A stretch of DNA of 64,000 nucleotides. It comes from Tetranychus cinnabarinus. Taxonomy: Eukaryota; Arthropoda; Arachnida; Trombidiformes; Tetranychidae. A program made the translations under genes and the position numbers. The stretch spans positions 7,316,001 to 7,380,000 of the forward strand of contig WHVY01000003.1 of assembly GCA_022266195.1 (NCBI GenBank), in the 5' to 3' direction. Below, one piece after another: positions 1 to 15,000 of this stretch. Positions within the stretch are counted from its first letter, which is position 1. Each line of letters opens with the position of its first letter. The notes under the pieces are model-generated. The model was given only the letters and a program-made list of their open reading frames with translations, was not told where the DNA came from and searched no databases.

Positions 1-3000
1 AAACATTATTGATTAAAAGATGAGAATCATGAAAATTATCACAATTATCAGCATTTTTTTTTCTTCATCAAAATGATGGATTGTACACTAAATGGTTATC
101 TGTTGAGCTCAAGCAAAAGCTTGCCATCAATTGTTATCTTTATGAACATTTTGCTTGTCGTATTATCATCAAAATTGTAACATAACAGGAAAAATATCAA
201 CTTGACCATTTTCATCATTAGCAAAGAATCATCTTTTTTTCATGGAAAATTTGCTTTATTTTTTACGCTCAGAAGCACTGAATTTGTTTACCCTTAAACT
301 TGAATGAATTTGGCTTAAGAGTGATTCGAAGAAGCTAACGAATGATTTCGAATCTTCAGTATTTGGAGACTTTTTCGATATCGAAGTTATTGTTGTGAGA
401 TTTTTTGAGTGGAAGGCGTTGTAAGATGGATGGAAATATGGAACTTGATTTGGAGAATTAGTTCCGGGAATTTGTTGCAACGAACTTTGGTTCGTTTGTT
501 AGGAAATTGAATTTCATATTTCTGATGATTTTTTCTCTTGTAAAATTGAATCTACATTTTTCATGAAGTGATTTTTTCTAGTTTTTTGTTTGACTCTTGG
601 GCGATGAACTTGCTGTTTTGAACAAATTTTGGGCCATTATTTGCAATCGTCTTGAATAATTGATTGGAAAACATTTTGTTTGATCAATTTCTGCCAATTA
701 ATTTTATCTCTTGATTGAAATTAATTGCTTGGGGAGAAGAATTTTTCTGTTCCCATTTTTACTCATTCTGTTCAATGTTCAAGTTGAGTGAAAAGTCCAG
801 ATTGGTTCATCTCATTAGAGTTGATTCATTGTCAATTATAGCCTGCATCAGTTTCGATCAAAGTTTACTAAATTGTATAACAAAATGGTCAAATTGAAAG
901 AAAAGAAAATGACCGAAAATTGCTAACAGAAAAGATAATCAAAATGATTAAACATCAATTGTTGATGAAATGCCAAAAGAAGAGCGAAAAATTCACGATT
1001 AAATCATGATTGAACACACACTGAAAGAGCTTTTCATTCAATTTCAATAAATGACATTTATTAATAAACAAATTATTTTGCTAATAAAAAGGTTCAAATG
1101 AAAGTTGATATTGACTGTTACATGATCTGATTGAAATCTATTAATTTAATTATATTCAAAACAATTCTCTATTGAAACTTTGCGAAAACACAAATTCTCA
1201 TTCTACAGCAAAAATGTTCAAAATCACGAACCAACCAGTTCGAACATCAAAACTTCGACTTCAGAAAATTTCCAGACTTGAGAAGTCAGTTTCATGTTTG
1301 ACATTGATTGAACAATTATCGGCCTTTCAAGTAAAAAAAGTTTTGCAAAAGCTTTTCGAATTCGAGATTTTTTTAGAAAAAACCAGAAATTTCGAATTTC
1401 GACCTTTCAAATGCTTTCAAGCTTTGACTTTCAACTCATTTGCGATGGTTGACTGAAAATGGAATTTTGAATTTTTTCTGAAATAATTTCTAGTCGAGAG
1501 GAAAACCTTTTCCTGTTATTGATTTTATTGGTTAAACTTTTCTCCTCAAAACTCATTGGTTATAAAATTGATCATTTTCAAGTTTTACGAGCAAAATGTT
1601 GGCACACAATTCTTCATGTTTGGAAATCGGTTTTTTTCTCGTTCATCTTTCGTTCGCTACACTCAATGTTGTTGTTTTTGCTGATTTTTTATCTCAACTA
1701 ATGTTGCTACCAAACACAAGATTCTACTTTCAAGTTGATCATTTCTCATGTGCCATTACTATTTTATTACATTTTATGGACTCAACATCAACAGAATTTT
1801 TATCAATTTTCATCTTGCAAAGGAAAAGGCGAGTGAAAAAAACATTTCCTCATTGCTTTCAATTTCCAATATCGAGCAACGTCTAACAAGCTCTTGGTAA
1901 TTTAATTTTCAATTGAAAAGTGAAATGGAAAAAATTATTCAGCACATTGTTTGAACTCTTTCTAATCAAAGTTGATCAAATTTTAAATTAAAAAGTTTCA
2001 AAAATACAAATTTCCAAACAAAAAAGAGTGACTCGGATTTTGATTCAATTTATCTGCTCAATAGATTCAACATCTTGAAATGAAAAGTGTTTTTTGCACA
2101 CTTTTATAATCAAAAACAGGAATGAGGAAAAAAACAAAAATGTTAAACCATTAATATTCACAGTTTAAATTGTTTCGCCGTAAGGTTCAATTACTGAGCA
2201 ATTTTGTGATCCGCCAACAAGGCAATTCGTTGTTGATAAACATTTGTGTAAAACAAGGCGTAAAAGTCAATTATAGAAGTCAAACTTTTCACAGATTTAC
2301 CATTAAATTGTCAGATAATGATGTGAAAATGCTTCTAGGTGAAGAGCAAAGGGAAAAGTAGAGAAAAAGGAATTTGAAAAGTTTGTTCAAATTTCAACTT
2401 TCATTACATATTCAAATGAGAAGGCAACAAAAGTAAAACTTTAATCATGAGCCGAGAGAAGCCACAGGTTGTAGAGAGACTAAAGACTGGAAAATGGCGA
2501 GAGTTGAATCAACAGAGTTTCGAGTCAATTTTGGTTGACACGAAAAAGAAAAACGAAAATCAATATTGTCGAAACTGTGCAAATGAAAGTGAAAATTTCG
2601 TTGGATAAACAGAGATGAAATTATTAGTTGGAAACAATGAAAGTCATTCTGGATTTTGGTGAAAAAGTAAAAGGAAATTCAAAGATAATTCTGGTAAACT
2701 GCAAAGGGAATGAAATGAAAATTGACAAGTTGATTTGCCATGGTAAAGATGCATGGAAAAAGTGTGTAAAGAGAAAATTGGAAAGGAAAGAAGAGAAGAG
2801 AAGGAAAAAAAAGTTGAGAAAAAAAACAATCTATTTGCAGTGTCATTTGTTTCGTTTCAATGTAATATGAAAATAACTTGTCTTTCCTTTCTTCTTCATC
2901 ATCCATTTCCTCCCTTGTTTCATATATTATCCATTTAACAACTCCCAGTGTTACACCTAAAAGTATAAAATATATTTATATTTACTTTCAATATTTCTTT

Positions 3001-6000
3001 TTACTCTTGCTTGCCAGCATTTTCATTCATCTTTATCTTTTCCTTCTGTTGATCACATCATATTGATATTTACAGGGAATGAGGAAGAGTAAATGTTATC
3101 AAATTGAATGCGCAAAAAGTGCTTCATTTGCAAAAGCCTTTTACAATTTGATCAATGAAAAGTAATGTTTTTGTAATAACAATGAAAATGCGCATTTCAA
3201 TGAAGAAAAATGTTTGAACATTGTTTTCATGAAATAATCTCGATAAAGAAATGCTAATGTAATGATGATGACTTTTGTTTATCTTGTTATCGAAATGTTA
3301 TTGAATATTTTTCACATCATTTGAATAACTTGACCAGCAATTTGTCCATTCGACTAGTCGATTAGTCTACTTGGACCAAATTGGTAGCAATACACAAGAT
3401 AGCCCACTTTTCGATTATCGTCAATTGATTTATAATGTCAACATGAATCGAATTTTCGTTGGAATTTTTGATGCGATAATCTTCAATTTAAAGCTTGTCA
3501 CTCGAAGATTCATGAGAATCTCGAGTTATTTTGAAAATTCAATCAGTTCGAAGAAAATTTGTTCGTCATTTGCTTCATGGTTATTGTGAACTTGTCTGTA
3601 AAATAAACAATTAAACTCGTTAATTGGATAATCAAAGAACTGGAAATTATCAACTTTTTCAGTCGATTTCAATTTTTCGTTGCTCAAACTTTGTGGCCAA
3701 AGAAAATGCGATTCCCAAAAGAGTTTCATGTTCATCACACATTTCATCATCATTACAATACACTTGTTTTTTCATCATCTTTGTGTCTACAGAAAAAAAG
3801 AGACTGAAATGGGTTGTTTTTTTTTGTCAATTTTGAACCATTAACGAGAAAATGCAAGCAAAGAAGAACAGGGAAGATGATGACTTGAATCATGATAAGT
3901 AACAGAGAGAATAAGGTCAAGAATAACAATGATAAACCTTCTCATCATCTTAATAGTGAGCTGCAAACTATCATCATCATCATGTTTACCCATCTTCATG
4001 GCTCTGCAGAATCAGTTGATTCGTTTTGGTTGTTGCTGGTTTCAAGTATAAACAACGAAAGTAAAAGCAAATCAAACCAAAAGGCAAAGAAGAGCAAGAG
4101 CAAAAAATATATTTATTATTACAACCAACTGGGAGTTAAATATTTTATCGTTTACAAGTTACAATTGTTTGTGAGTAAAAGATGATGAACAAGAAGAAAA
4201 GCCAAGTAAAAATACATCAAAGTCTAACTGTGTGATCATGTTTTTGCTCCTTCTGTACATAATCAATTCAAAGTATGACAATGATGATGTTGGTAAACAT
4301 CATCATGTAAGGTTTCAAAAAAAAGTATTTTATCTTTTTTTACTTTTCCTTTACTTTTACGTTTACGTTTATTATTCTCATCATTATGGTTTGATATGTT
4401 TTGTATGACAACAAGACACTAAATGGGAACATTTGTTTACAGTGGAAATGGTTGAGGGAAAGAGTTGGATAAAAAGTATGCACTTTTGGGATGTACTCTT
4501 GTTTCTGGTGCTGGCAACGAATTAGTAAACATGAGTTCCATCAACATCGTTATCAGATTATCGTAAATGGAAAAGGTTGAGGAAGAGATATCGTTAGAAT
4601 TTGAAAAATTGTTTCGTTAATATGGAAATTCAATTCGACTTTGAAATTTTTTTCATTTCTAATCAAACATTTTAAATACACTTTTTCATGTGAGTGGTAA
4701 AGGATAGTAATTTGATTTATTTTGCATTTGCAGAATCAAATTTCAATGATAGTTTTGGATATTTGAGAATTAATCAGATTGCTGGAAATTCATTTTCATG
4801 TAATGCATTTTTCGTTAATCAGTTGGGATTCAATGACAGTCAGTTTGGTTTTTCATTTGAATAAAAACCTTTTCACATTTTATGAATTTTTAAAATCTCT
4901 ATCATGTAAAAGTCTAAATGAGCAACATTTTGACAAGAATAATGTAAAGGTATTTTATGGTGAAATGCAATGAGCAAAGATAGTTCATCATTTTTGTCTT
5001 GTTTTTTTTCTCCTCATTTCATCATCATTATTTCAACTTTGAAAGTGTTATGTTTTGGGTGAAAAGGTGCAAGGAATTAGAAATGAAATGGCGGTGGGTG
5101 AAACAGGGAATCATGTGAACTAGCATGTGCTTTAGAGGAAAGACGATGATTTTGGAGAAAAAATGCAAGTATGGAAAGGAGAAAAAAGTTGAATGTTCGG
5201 AAACAAAAGAGTAAATTATCATGGGAATTTCATGGAGTGAGAAAAGAAAACATGCTGACACCATGAATTTCAGTGAATAAAAAGTGTGATAATGAACAGA
5301 GGGAAGAGAGTTGTGCAAGTTTAATATATAAAGTTTAACGACAAAAAAAGAAGGAAAAAATTTCACTTGAAATTCAAAATGTTGAAAGTTTATTCCAACA
5401 ACTTGGAAAAAGCAACAAAAAAATATCAAGATGAAGGCAAAGATTCATCAAGTTTAAACATAATGCTCGAACAGTTGCAAACTTTACAGAAATGAAGTCT
5501 AAACATGAATTTTGTTCATTTTTTGCCGTTCTCAGTGCATCGCAAGACAACAATAATCGACTATTTTCGATATGGAAATGAAAACACTAAAATCGGAGCA
5601 AAACTCATGAAACTTTCAAAAGCATTGGAAAACGAAAATCTGATCAAATTGATGAGTTCGAGTTTAGTAAATTCTGAATGTGAGATTGGATGGCTTCTGA
5701 GATTGTCATTTTGGTGAAATTCTTTTTTCGTCAGAAATATTCTTTATTGGACTGATATCGGATGAAAGTCATCAGTAGCTTAATCTAATTGTGTATCAAG
5801 TGTGTGTTTGAATTATCAGCTTTTTCCGTGCCATTTCCATCACACAAATGCAATTTTGTCAAACTTGTTTTTTCATATCAAATCCATTGCCTTCTTTAAT
5901 TAACTCTTCGTGCAACTTTAATGTACACTACTTGTTACAATTAATTTTAGACCACATAATATTCTTGCTCTACATCAATTTGTATTCCTTTTTGTTCATC

Positions 6001-9000
6001 ATTTTAACCATTTTTTTCCTTCTTCTTTGATTCTCTTTTTAGGTTCAATCATTCAACTAGAGCAACACTCACACACACAACCCAACATAACTGCACACTT
6101 GAATGCTGGTAAATTGTTGATCAACACGAACCAACAATTTACCATTCAAGTTGATGCAAGTTAACCTGCAGTGAGTAAACAGACAAATCACATGCAAACT
6201 TGTTTCCTTCACCTTACAACTAGCTTTAACTTTTCCTCGTCTCCATCATTACTTGAAAGAATCAACAAAATCACGCTACAACCTGGAATATTATGTAAAA
6301 ACAAAAAGATCAACTCACACACACAGAGACAATTATCAAACATTGCTAATCAATCATGGCTGATATCATTTCATTTAAAAGCTATTCATGTTACATGTTA
6401 AATCATTTCATGTTACTGGGAAAACGACTGGGAGTTGGAAAAACAGAAAAAAATGAGATTTCAAAGCAAAAATGGAAAAACAGAAAAAGGAGAAAAAAAT
6501 TAATTCAATCGTGCAAGATTAATGATTATCATTTCAACATTTTCTTTGGACAATTTTGTAAATATTGTTGTAAATTGAGGCAAAAATTATCACAATACAA
6601 GTATAAATCAACTAATCAACAGAAGGATGAAAAGTGATGAATTAGGCCAACTTTGGCCCATGATTGAAGGAAAGTGAAGCAAAAAGTTGAAACAATTTTT
6701 TATCGATTGAAACGAGAAACAAAGTTGACTCTAATGTGAATAAAAGTGGGAGGAGGAGAAGAAGAAAAAGAAAAGAAGAAAAGGCCAAAAAATCAAGTTG
6801 AACACTTGAGATTGAAATATTACCTACATAAGTGGTAAACCTTGATAAAACCTTTTCATCAGCCAATTTTGACAGTAATTGGCTGTGAAGCCAAGAAGGA
6901 ACAAACAAAATTTTGGAGAAGAAAAAAAAGTTGTGAAAATTGTAAATTGTAGTGAATAAGCAAGTCGTTAATGATGAGTGTAAAGACTAAAGGATAAGAT
7001 GAAGCGAAATGATAACATGAAGTTGAAGGAAAATGTTGCTTTTCTTTTACTGTTCAAGTACTTTGGGAAATGAAGGAGATTCATGGTGATGATTGTATTG
7101 ATAATTTAGTTATCGATTATCAAATTGATGACATTTTGACCAGAATTGAAGGAGAATGGAACAAGTCAAAAATGTTGCTTTTTCCATTTTCTGTTATTCG
7201 ATTAAATTATATTCTGGTTCAAGGAAAGAATGAGAATGAAAATAAATTCAGAGGTCATGGATGGTAATGATGGTTGAATCAGGATATGAAAATGTCACAA
7301 AGTTCAATTCATTTTCTCTTTCATGATTTGTTCGTTTTTTTGAGAATCAAATGCTTATTCTTTTCTATCGAGTTTTGGTTAATCCATTTTCAGGAGCATT
7401 TTCACTGGAAACCCTTTTGTGGTCAAAGTATTGAGAATCAGAGTCAATCAAAAAGAAGGTCAAAAATGAAAGATTGAGCTTAAGTAATCAGAAAGTCGCT
7501 TTGACTCACGAATTCATCAAAATGATGGAAAATGCTCAACATTGGACATAAATAGATATTAACAGGGATGAACATTGCAAACATGAACATGAGCTTTTCG
7601 TGACTATTCCAATGAAATGATTCAATCATACATCATGAGTCCAAGTCAATGGGTTAAAAGTTGTACAGCTAATTAGAAAATGGAATGAAAAAGGAAAAAC
7701 ATTGACATTTTTCTCTTTACCAAATTCTTTGTTGGATAAACTCTGGGAGAGCACAAAATTGGCTACAAATAACACTGGGAGTGAAGAATTGATAACTTGA
7801 TCAACTTTTGAATTACTTTTCAATCAATTTCAATAGGTTGAACCAATATTTAAGATGCAGTTTACTAATGGAAGAGGATCATCAAGATAAGGATAATTAA
7901 TGATTAATAATTTGCTTCTTTTTCTCAGGCTAAAGTGCATCTTGATCATTAACATTGTGTGATTAAAATGAAAGAAATGCAAATTAAATTGCATCCAGAA
8001 CTGGGCGTGAGCTGAGTTTAGAAATTTCAAACAGATGCAGCTCATGACGCATCAATACTTATAATCATTAGACAACAGTTTCATCGGGCAACTTACAAGC
8101 TGCAAGTTTCATAAAGAAACTCGATTTTTACTTCAACTCTGAACGTTAGTTATACAAACTGTCAATGTTTCAGAAGCTACATTCAAAGAGCAAATTTGGA
8201 AACTCGAAGTAAGTCAGTTTTAAAGAAAATTTTGGTTCGAATTTACTTTGATTATTGTTTGTATTGATGGAATGCATATTCGAAGGGAGGTTTAATCAAA
8301 TTTAAATTTCTTTGTTTTCACTCATTTCATCACCTTAGTAGGCAACATTTTCTGCCTTCATTCAATTATCATTTTGGGTTAAATGATTTTTTTCCAACTT
8401 TTCAAATTGCATTCTCATCTTTACACAAAACACTTGGTTTACCCTGAGGTTGTTGATAATAGGTAAGATATAATAACAAGACTGACAAGACGAGAGAAAA
8501 AGTTGAAGAGAAGAAAAAGTGAAACAAATTGTTTCGTTTACTTGAGAAGCCAACAGTGAGTTTGGGTAACTTTATGCCTTCTTCACAGGGAATCAGTAAA
8601 TAATGAAACTGAGAAAAGCAAAAAGTATAATAATGCAAGTAGAGCATCAATTAGCCTGTGCAACTATACAAGTTGAAGATGAAAATTGGCAGAGGAAGAA
8701 GAAGGCAAAAAAAGCAAGATGATAATGATGATTAAACGAGTGAATGAGAAGAAAACAATTGACAGAAGTATTCGATCAAATGAGGTGCAAAAAACGCAAA
8801 GAAAAGGGAAAAATTGTATCAACAGAAGAAATGAAATTTATCAAGTCGTGATTGCATTTCGCGAAAAAAATGATAATCGAAATGACTTCAGCTACAAATA
8901 GGCGACTTTTGCAAAAGCTCATGAAATCATTAGAAGAAAACTTTATCGACAAAATATGCAACATTTAAAGACGCGATACTTAACTATTTAATGTGATAAT

Positions 9001-12000
9001 GACACTTGAAGAGCAAAACTTGATGACAATTATGTTGATAATTTGGATAATAATGATTATGGCAGAGGTTAAAAGTCAATTATCATGTTTAAGGTAACAA
9101 TGATTAACTTGAGTAAAGGCAAAAAGAATAAAAAATCCCAAGAAAATGAATCTCTTGCATGTTGCCGGTTTTGAAGCATTAAAGATGCTTATCAATAACT
9201 GAAGGCAAAAATGCATCAAAGAATTGCTTTTTTTAATTAAAACTCGAAACTTTGGCACAATGTCGTGACCTTTCATTGTTTCACTTCTTTTGTTTATTTG
9301 CATGAAAAAGATTCATTGATAAAGTTGCAAGTAAAAGCGAAAAATTTTGTTCAATTTGAATGATGAGATCTGTCAGAGCGAAAACATGAATACAAAATAT
9401 GAGAAGAAAATGAGTTTAAAACTCAATGTCGGCAAAATGGAACTTCATTTACATCGAAATTTTGGCGAGTTCGATTGCAACGAAGGTAAACTCGAACATA
9501 AATTTTCTCACTTTGAACGACTTTTCCTTTTCTAAAATGTCTTTCTTACTTTTTTTTACTTTTGCTATTTTTACAATATCTCACATATGATTACATTGAC
9601 ATTGAGATTTACCTTGATTCACGTCAGTTGAGGAACCTTGATTTTACTTTACCTAATGAATGCATTTATTTGTTGAACCGTTCGATAGAACCAGGTTTAG
9701 GGCTGGAAAATGAAACTTCAATCAAAAGGTTCTATTAATATCTTTTTTTCGTTTAAAAGAGTAAAGTTTCAATTCAATTTTCACTATTTATTTATACATT
9801 TTGGATGATATAAAAGTTTGTTGAATGAAAAAACAAAGAAAAAACTGTAAGTTAAAAGTGCAAAGTGAATCGATAAACATTTTGACAATAAGATTATTTT
9901 CTCATTTTTGAAGTTTTTTTTCCTCCAATAATAATGATGGTAAGTTTAAGTGGTTAAAGGATAGTTTGAGTGCAAACAAATTGTGCAAGGAAATTATAAT
10001 GATAATGACAGGGAGTTGCTTTGAAATGTGTTGATAACATTTCAAGATAAAGTTGAAGAGAGAGAAGATGATAAATTAGCGTTAATTGAAAATGCTATAG
10101 ACAAGTTGGAAATGTTGAAATGGAAAGTTGTAAAAGCCAAAAACCACAAAATGGAGTGAAAATTTCATTCACTAAATGGCTGATTTCGTTTATCGATCAG
10201 AACACGAACTTTTCTTAAAAACCTTTTTTCTTCTGAAAATATCGAAACTCCAAAGTTTTTTACCGACATTCAATTCAAACACAAAACTAATGCTCATGAT
10301 GGACTCAGTAAGAACCTGGAAATGAAAAGACCTGAGCAAAATGCTCTTTTATAAGGTTGAAAGAATCGCAATTTGATCAGAAATTTTGGCTTTGGAATGA
10401 ATGAGACTCGATCAATCTAAACTTAATGAGAATTCTTGAGTGTAGTTTTCATCGAGAAAATCAGGATTTCTGAATTTTCAAATCGAATAAGAGATTTTAA
10501 GATGGAAGATGAAGTTGTTTGAAAACTGGTCAAATTGAAATTCTTTTGTAATCGTGATTGTTCTATTGAATCTTTTGTTCTAAGAAAAAGGAATTCGATA
10601 ATTGAAGATTATATTCAAAACCTTATTTGTAATGGAATTCGTGGAATGGAATAAATTTTTTTCTCAAAATCGAATTGAAATTATTGCTTGTTTCCTAAAT
10701 CATAAATGTTACAGGTTTTGATAAATCATATCAATGCACAGAGCAACATGATAATTTTGAATTTGTTCATTTATCAAAAGGAAATGTAAGAAAATATAAA
10801 ATGATTTATTTTGCTCTCAATTTTTGGATATTCAATCATTCAACTAATTGAACTTTTGCTCAACCATTTTCCCTCGAAATGTTTTGCTTTTTTACACGAA
10901 AAATATCATTTTCTAATTAACACGAAACTCTGACCATTGCGGTATGAGCTTTGTGGCTGCTTTGAAAGTTGACAGTTGGTTAAATGGAAATGTTTTTTTC
11001 TCGGAATAAATTATTCAACTCTTTCGTGATTCAGTGTTTGGTATGAAAATATTCATAAACTAATAACTTTTACTTCCATTTTCGTCTAACTTTCAACTTT
11101 TAAATCGAGCAAAATGTACATTATGGTAATGGAAAAGAAGACAACATTTTTTTTACTCTATCAATAGTCATCATAATTCAAATGAAAATGAGGATAACAT
11201 TGAATTTGTGCGAATGTTTCATGAGAGGTAAATATTGCAAGTTCATTTGTTGGATTCAATGGTCAATCTCAGTGATAATGTTGTCCTCTTTTTGATTCTA
11301 AATGAACAATCATCATTTATCAAAGTGTCACAAACAGTATTTTTAGGTTTCTCCTTAACACAGATTTACTCATGATACCAATAAATGGAAGATCATTGGA
11401 AGAGCAAGGAATAAAATTCAAGTCAAAAACTATAGATTGCAGTTGAGAGAAATGTTGAAATTCCAGAGAATGGAATGAATGCTTTCAAATAACTCAAAAA
11501 ATTTGACTTTGAAAGTCAAAGTGATAAATGAAAAGACAAACCAAAAAGCAGACTTTTGTTGCCTTTTTGAGCAAAAATTCAAAGATTGAAGCAACTGATG
11601 AAATCGAGTTTAGAATTGGAAAAAATTGAAATTTAAAAATTCATCTTTTCCATGTTGTTGCTCAGCTCGATAAACACTAAAACCATTGAGATGATTAACT
11701 CCAAGTCAGGTTAATCTTTTGATTGACTCAATTGCTTACATCGACCAAGGGTCAATATTGATACAAGGTTGATACAGAAGACACACACAGTTTAGGTTAA
11801 CCATTGATTGAAGAGAAGCCAATCTTTACGAGGAAAAAAAAGGTTTACTCAACAAACAATTTTTACCTCAAATGGTTAATCACTTTTGATCGATAAAGAA
11901 GTATTTATTATAAGCAACTTTGCGAAATAATTTCAACACTTTTTCAGCAAACTTTGAGTTGAAGTTTTCTTTTGTAAAGATGAATACAGTGATGAACACC

Positions 12001-15000
12001 TGAGATGGGTAAATGGATTATATTGATATCACCATTGAATGGGACAAATGAATAAGATGGAAAGCAGAAGAAAAGGAAACGACAAAAGGATAAGAATGAA
12101 TATCTTTTTTTTCTCTTCACCTTTTCCCATGCATAATGATAGCCTTTTTCCATTTAATGTTCAAACTGATGATGATGATAAAGATGGAAAATTGGTTGAG
12201 AGTGAGTTTGAAAAATTGCAGGAAACGGAGAAGAAGAAGAAGCAAAAAAGAAAAAGAAAAGAGAGTAAAAGGTATTCATCAGAACATTCTCAAGATAACA
12301 ATGTTTTTCTACACAATTTGACTCAATACAATCTACAAATGATGGTTACTTTTCCGTCTCCTCCTTACGCTCATCATCATCATTTCACTTGACTAAAACT
12401 CAACCAAAACGATGGGTAACAAATGATTCTGTTAATGATGAGAGAATGAACAAGAGCGAAAAGCAAACTTTATCGTCTGTTGCAGAATCGCAAATCTATG
12501 CAATTGAAGAGCGAGAAAAAAAAGATTGAGAAAAAGTTCATTGATTGCTCATTTCAAGACTAACCAATTGAATAATCTTTTGCAGTGAAATTTGGTTGCA
12601 AATTAATTTTCCAAATGAAAAGTGCAGCAATTGGAATTGGATTCAATTTTTTCCCCTAATTTGATTAGCAATACAAATCAATGAAAATTGTCACTCAACA
12701 TTTTGTTCAACTTTCATGTTCAATTGAAACTTTGAATTGTTTACTGAAAATGGCAAAACTCTTTGCTCAACAATCTGCTCTTTTATAATCAACTTAGCGT
12801 GAATAAAATGAGCTGAGAAGCAAAAAACAAAAGTCTAATGATATTATACAATTTTTGCGTTTCATCATGTAAACAAAGAAAAGGAGAAAAAAAATTAATG
12901 TTCGAGTTTGGCGCTTTTATTTAAATTGAATTATGATTAATTAAACTCGGAATTTTTCCTCTTTTTTCTCATCACACAAGTTCTTTGTTTTTTTTGCTTG
13001 AACATTCATTTACACTTCGCCTTTTTATTGCTTCCAGTTAACCAACAAGATATTTCCAGTTTTTACTTTCATGAAAAATTAATCAACTCGTAAAGTATAA
13101 TAAAAAATGATAAGCAGATAGTATTAATGATAATATGATTAAAAGAGATGAAAGAGCAGATTAGATGAAGAGTGTTGATCAACAAGGAAAATTGATGAAT
13201 TAAAAGCTGAGAATTTTCAGGTTCAAAGAGAAATTGAGAGAAGAAATTTTCAGAGCTTTTCCAGCATTCAGAACTTTATTTATGATATTCATTCATCAAT
13301 TACGTTGATTGTTTCATCTCGCTTTTGGTTGCGTTTGAAAAACTTGTAATCAACTTGAAATTGATGTTGAAACGAAACTTTTGAAAAGGTAAACGAACAA
13401 AAATGAAAGTTTCAAATTGAATATTTTATAGTTTAATCGATCTGTCGAGAGACGAAAGTTTTGCGAAATCGTTTTGATTCTTTTTTTTTGGTGAAAAATT
13501 GGTGTGAAAAGAAATGGCTTTTAAATGAAATTGAATTACTTCGAGTAATGTGCAATTTAAATTTAAACAATTTCAAGTGCTTTTATGAGCTGATATTGGT
13601 AAATGTAAAAAAAGGTTGAGCAAAATGTTGTAAGAAAGTAATGCACAGAAAATTATTATCTCAGGTTATGCAAAGAATTTCAATAAAACACCTTAACTGA
13701 TGGAACTGAACTTGATTTATGTCCATCGGTAAAAAGGTTTGGAAGGAAGGAAAAGGAGGAAAACTAAATTTTGTCTTGTAATGTACATTAGATTGAAAAT
13801 GGAAGATGAGTCCATAAAGAAGAAGAAGAAGAAAGGGAAAAAAGGACAAAATTGGTAATACAATTTGTGAGGAAAGGACCAGAAATAAGGAAAGAAAAAA
13901 GGTAAAATCAATTGAACCTCAACCTTTACATAAACTTGTTCTTGTTCTTTTAGCCAAATATATAAAATCCATGGAGTGCTCATGAAAATACATAACAAAA
14001 TAGACATTTAATAGTAATAATATCAAGTGATGGTGTGTATTGGCAGTGTGAATACAGTGAGAGAAGAGCAAGAGTTTGAAAGGGGAAAAGAAGAAGAAGA
14101 TGCAAAGAAATTGATCGAAAAAAAAGTATGGAGAAAAGAGGAAAAAAACGAAAAATGTTAACCAAAAAGATGGCCAATTTTTTTTACTTTTGCTCACAAA
14201 ATTCAGTTGCTTTTGAATAATGTAAGAATATCTGATGAAAAGTGAGAATAAAAAGAGTCGAATGTTGAGTCGAAATGGTTTCATGTAAAAAGCTTCAATT
14301 TACCCATGAAATAAGTTTGTTTTCTAGGGAATTATCAATACACTTTTGGCAGAAAATGTTATTCTTTTCAAAGGCAATTTTCAAATTTTCCATTCATTTT
14401 CTTTGATTTAGTTCCATGGTTAAAGATTTTGAAACCTTTAAGCAAACATTGATTGAGATCAAGAATTTGAATCTTTCAAAAATCCAGACATTCGTCGTTT
14501 AATCTTAAATCAATTGCAATCGAATCGCAATTTCTCTCTTCTTGAATCTTCCGCAGTAAATTTTTGTTCAGGTTCATACAAAATTCAACATTAAAGTGAA
14601 TCCAAGTTATCCGAGTTTGTTTCGAAATTTTCGATTCTTTTTCTACGATTTACTTTAATGATTAAATATTTCATAAATTTTTGGGTAAAAGTCTCGAGTA
14701 GAATCCAAATTTTAGTTTCCGTTATTACTCGAAATGTTTTAGAACAGAATTTTTCATTTTGAACTTTCGAAGCTGACGAATTCCGTGGTAGAATTTTTCA
14801 AATTTTCTGTTTCATCACATGTCGAACAACTTTTGTGTACCTTTTTCATTGGCCTTTTGTGAAAATTATTACGAAATGAGAAATGTTCGACTTTTTTTCA
14901 ATCCAATTTTTCTTTTTCTCTTGAAACGCTTTTCCACTTAAAAATGATTAACTTTGAGTTCAAGTGGATGATTCAATGGCTATCAAGGTAAAGTAGTCAA

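Noticed and set aside
5028..5429. 133-codon minus-strand frame rich in Phe, His, Leu and Ser
   Set aside because: Low-complexity composition typical of the complement of purine-rich AT DNA. No domain, no splice-consistent neighbours and no start context.
13717..14284. Minus-strand frames containing MDSSSIFNLMYITRQ, considered as the missing M4 exon of the RDL-like gene
   Set aside because: Only IFNLMY resembles M4. The required Phe-Pro and Tyr-Trp residues and the preceding basic segment are absent, and the flanks are poly-Phe chance sequence.
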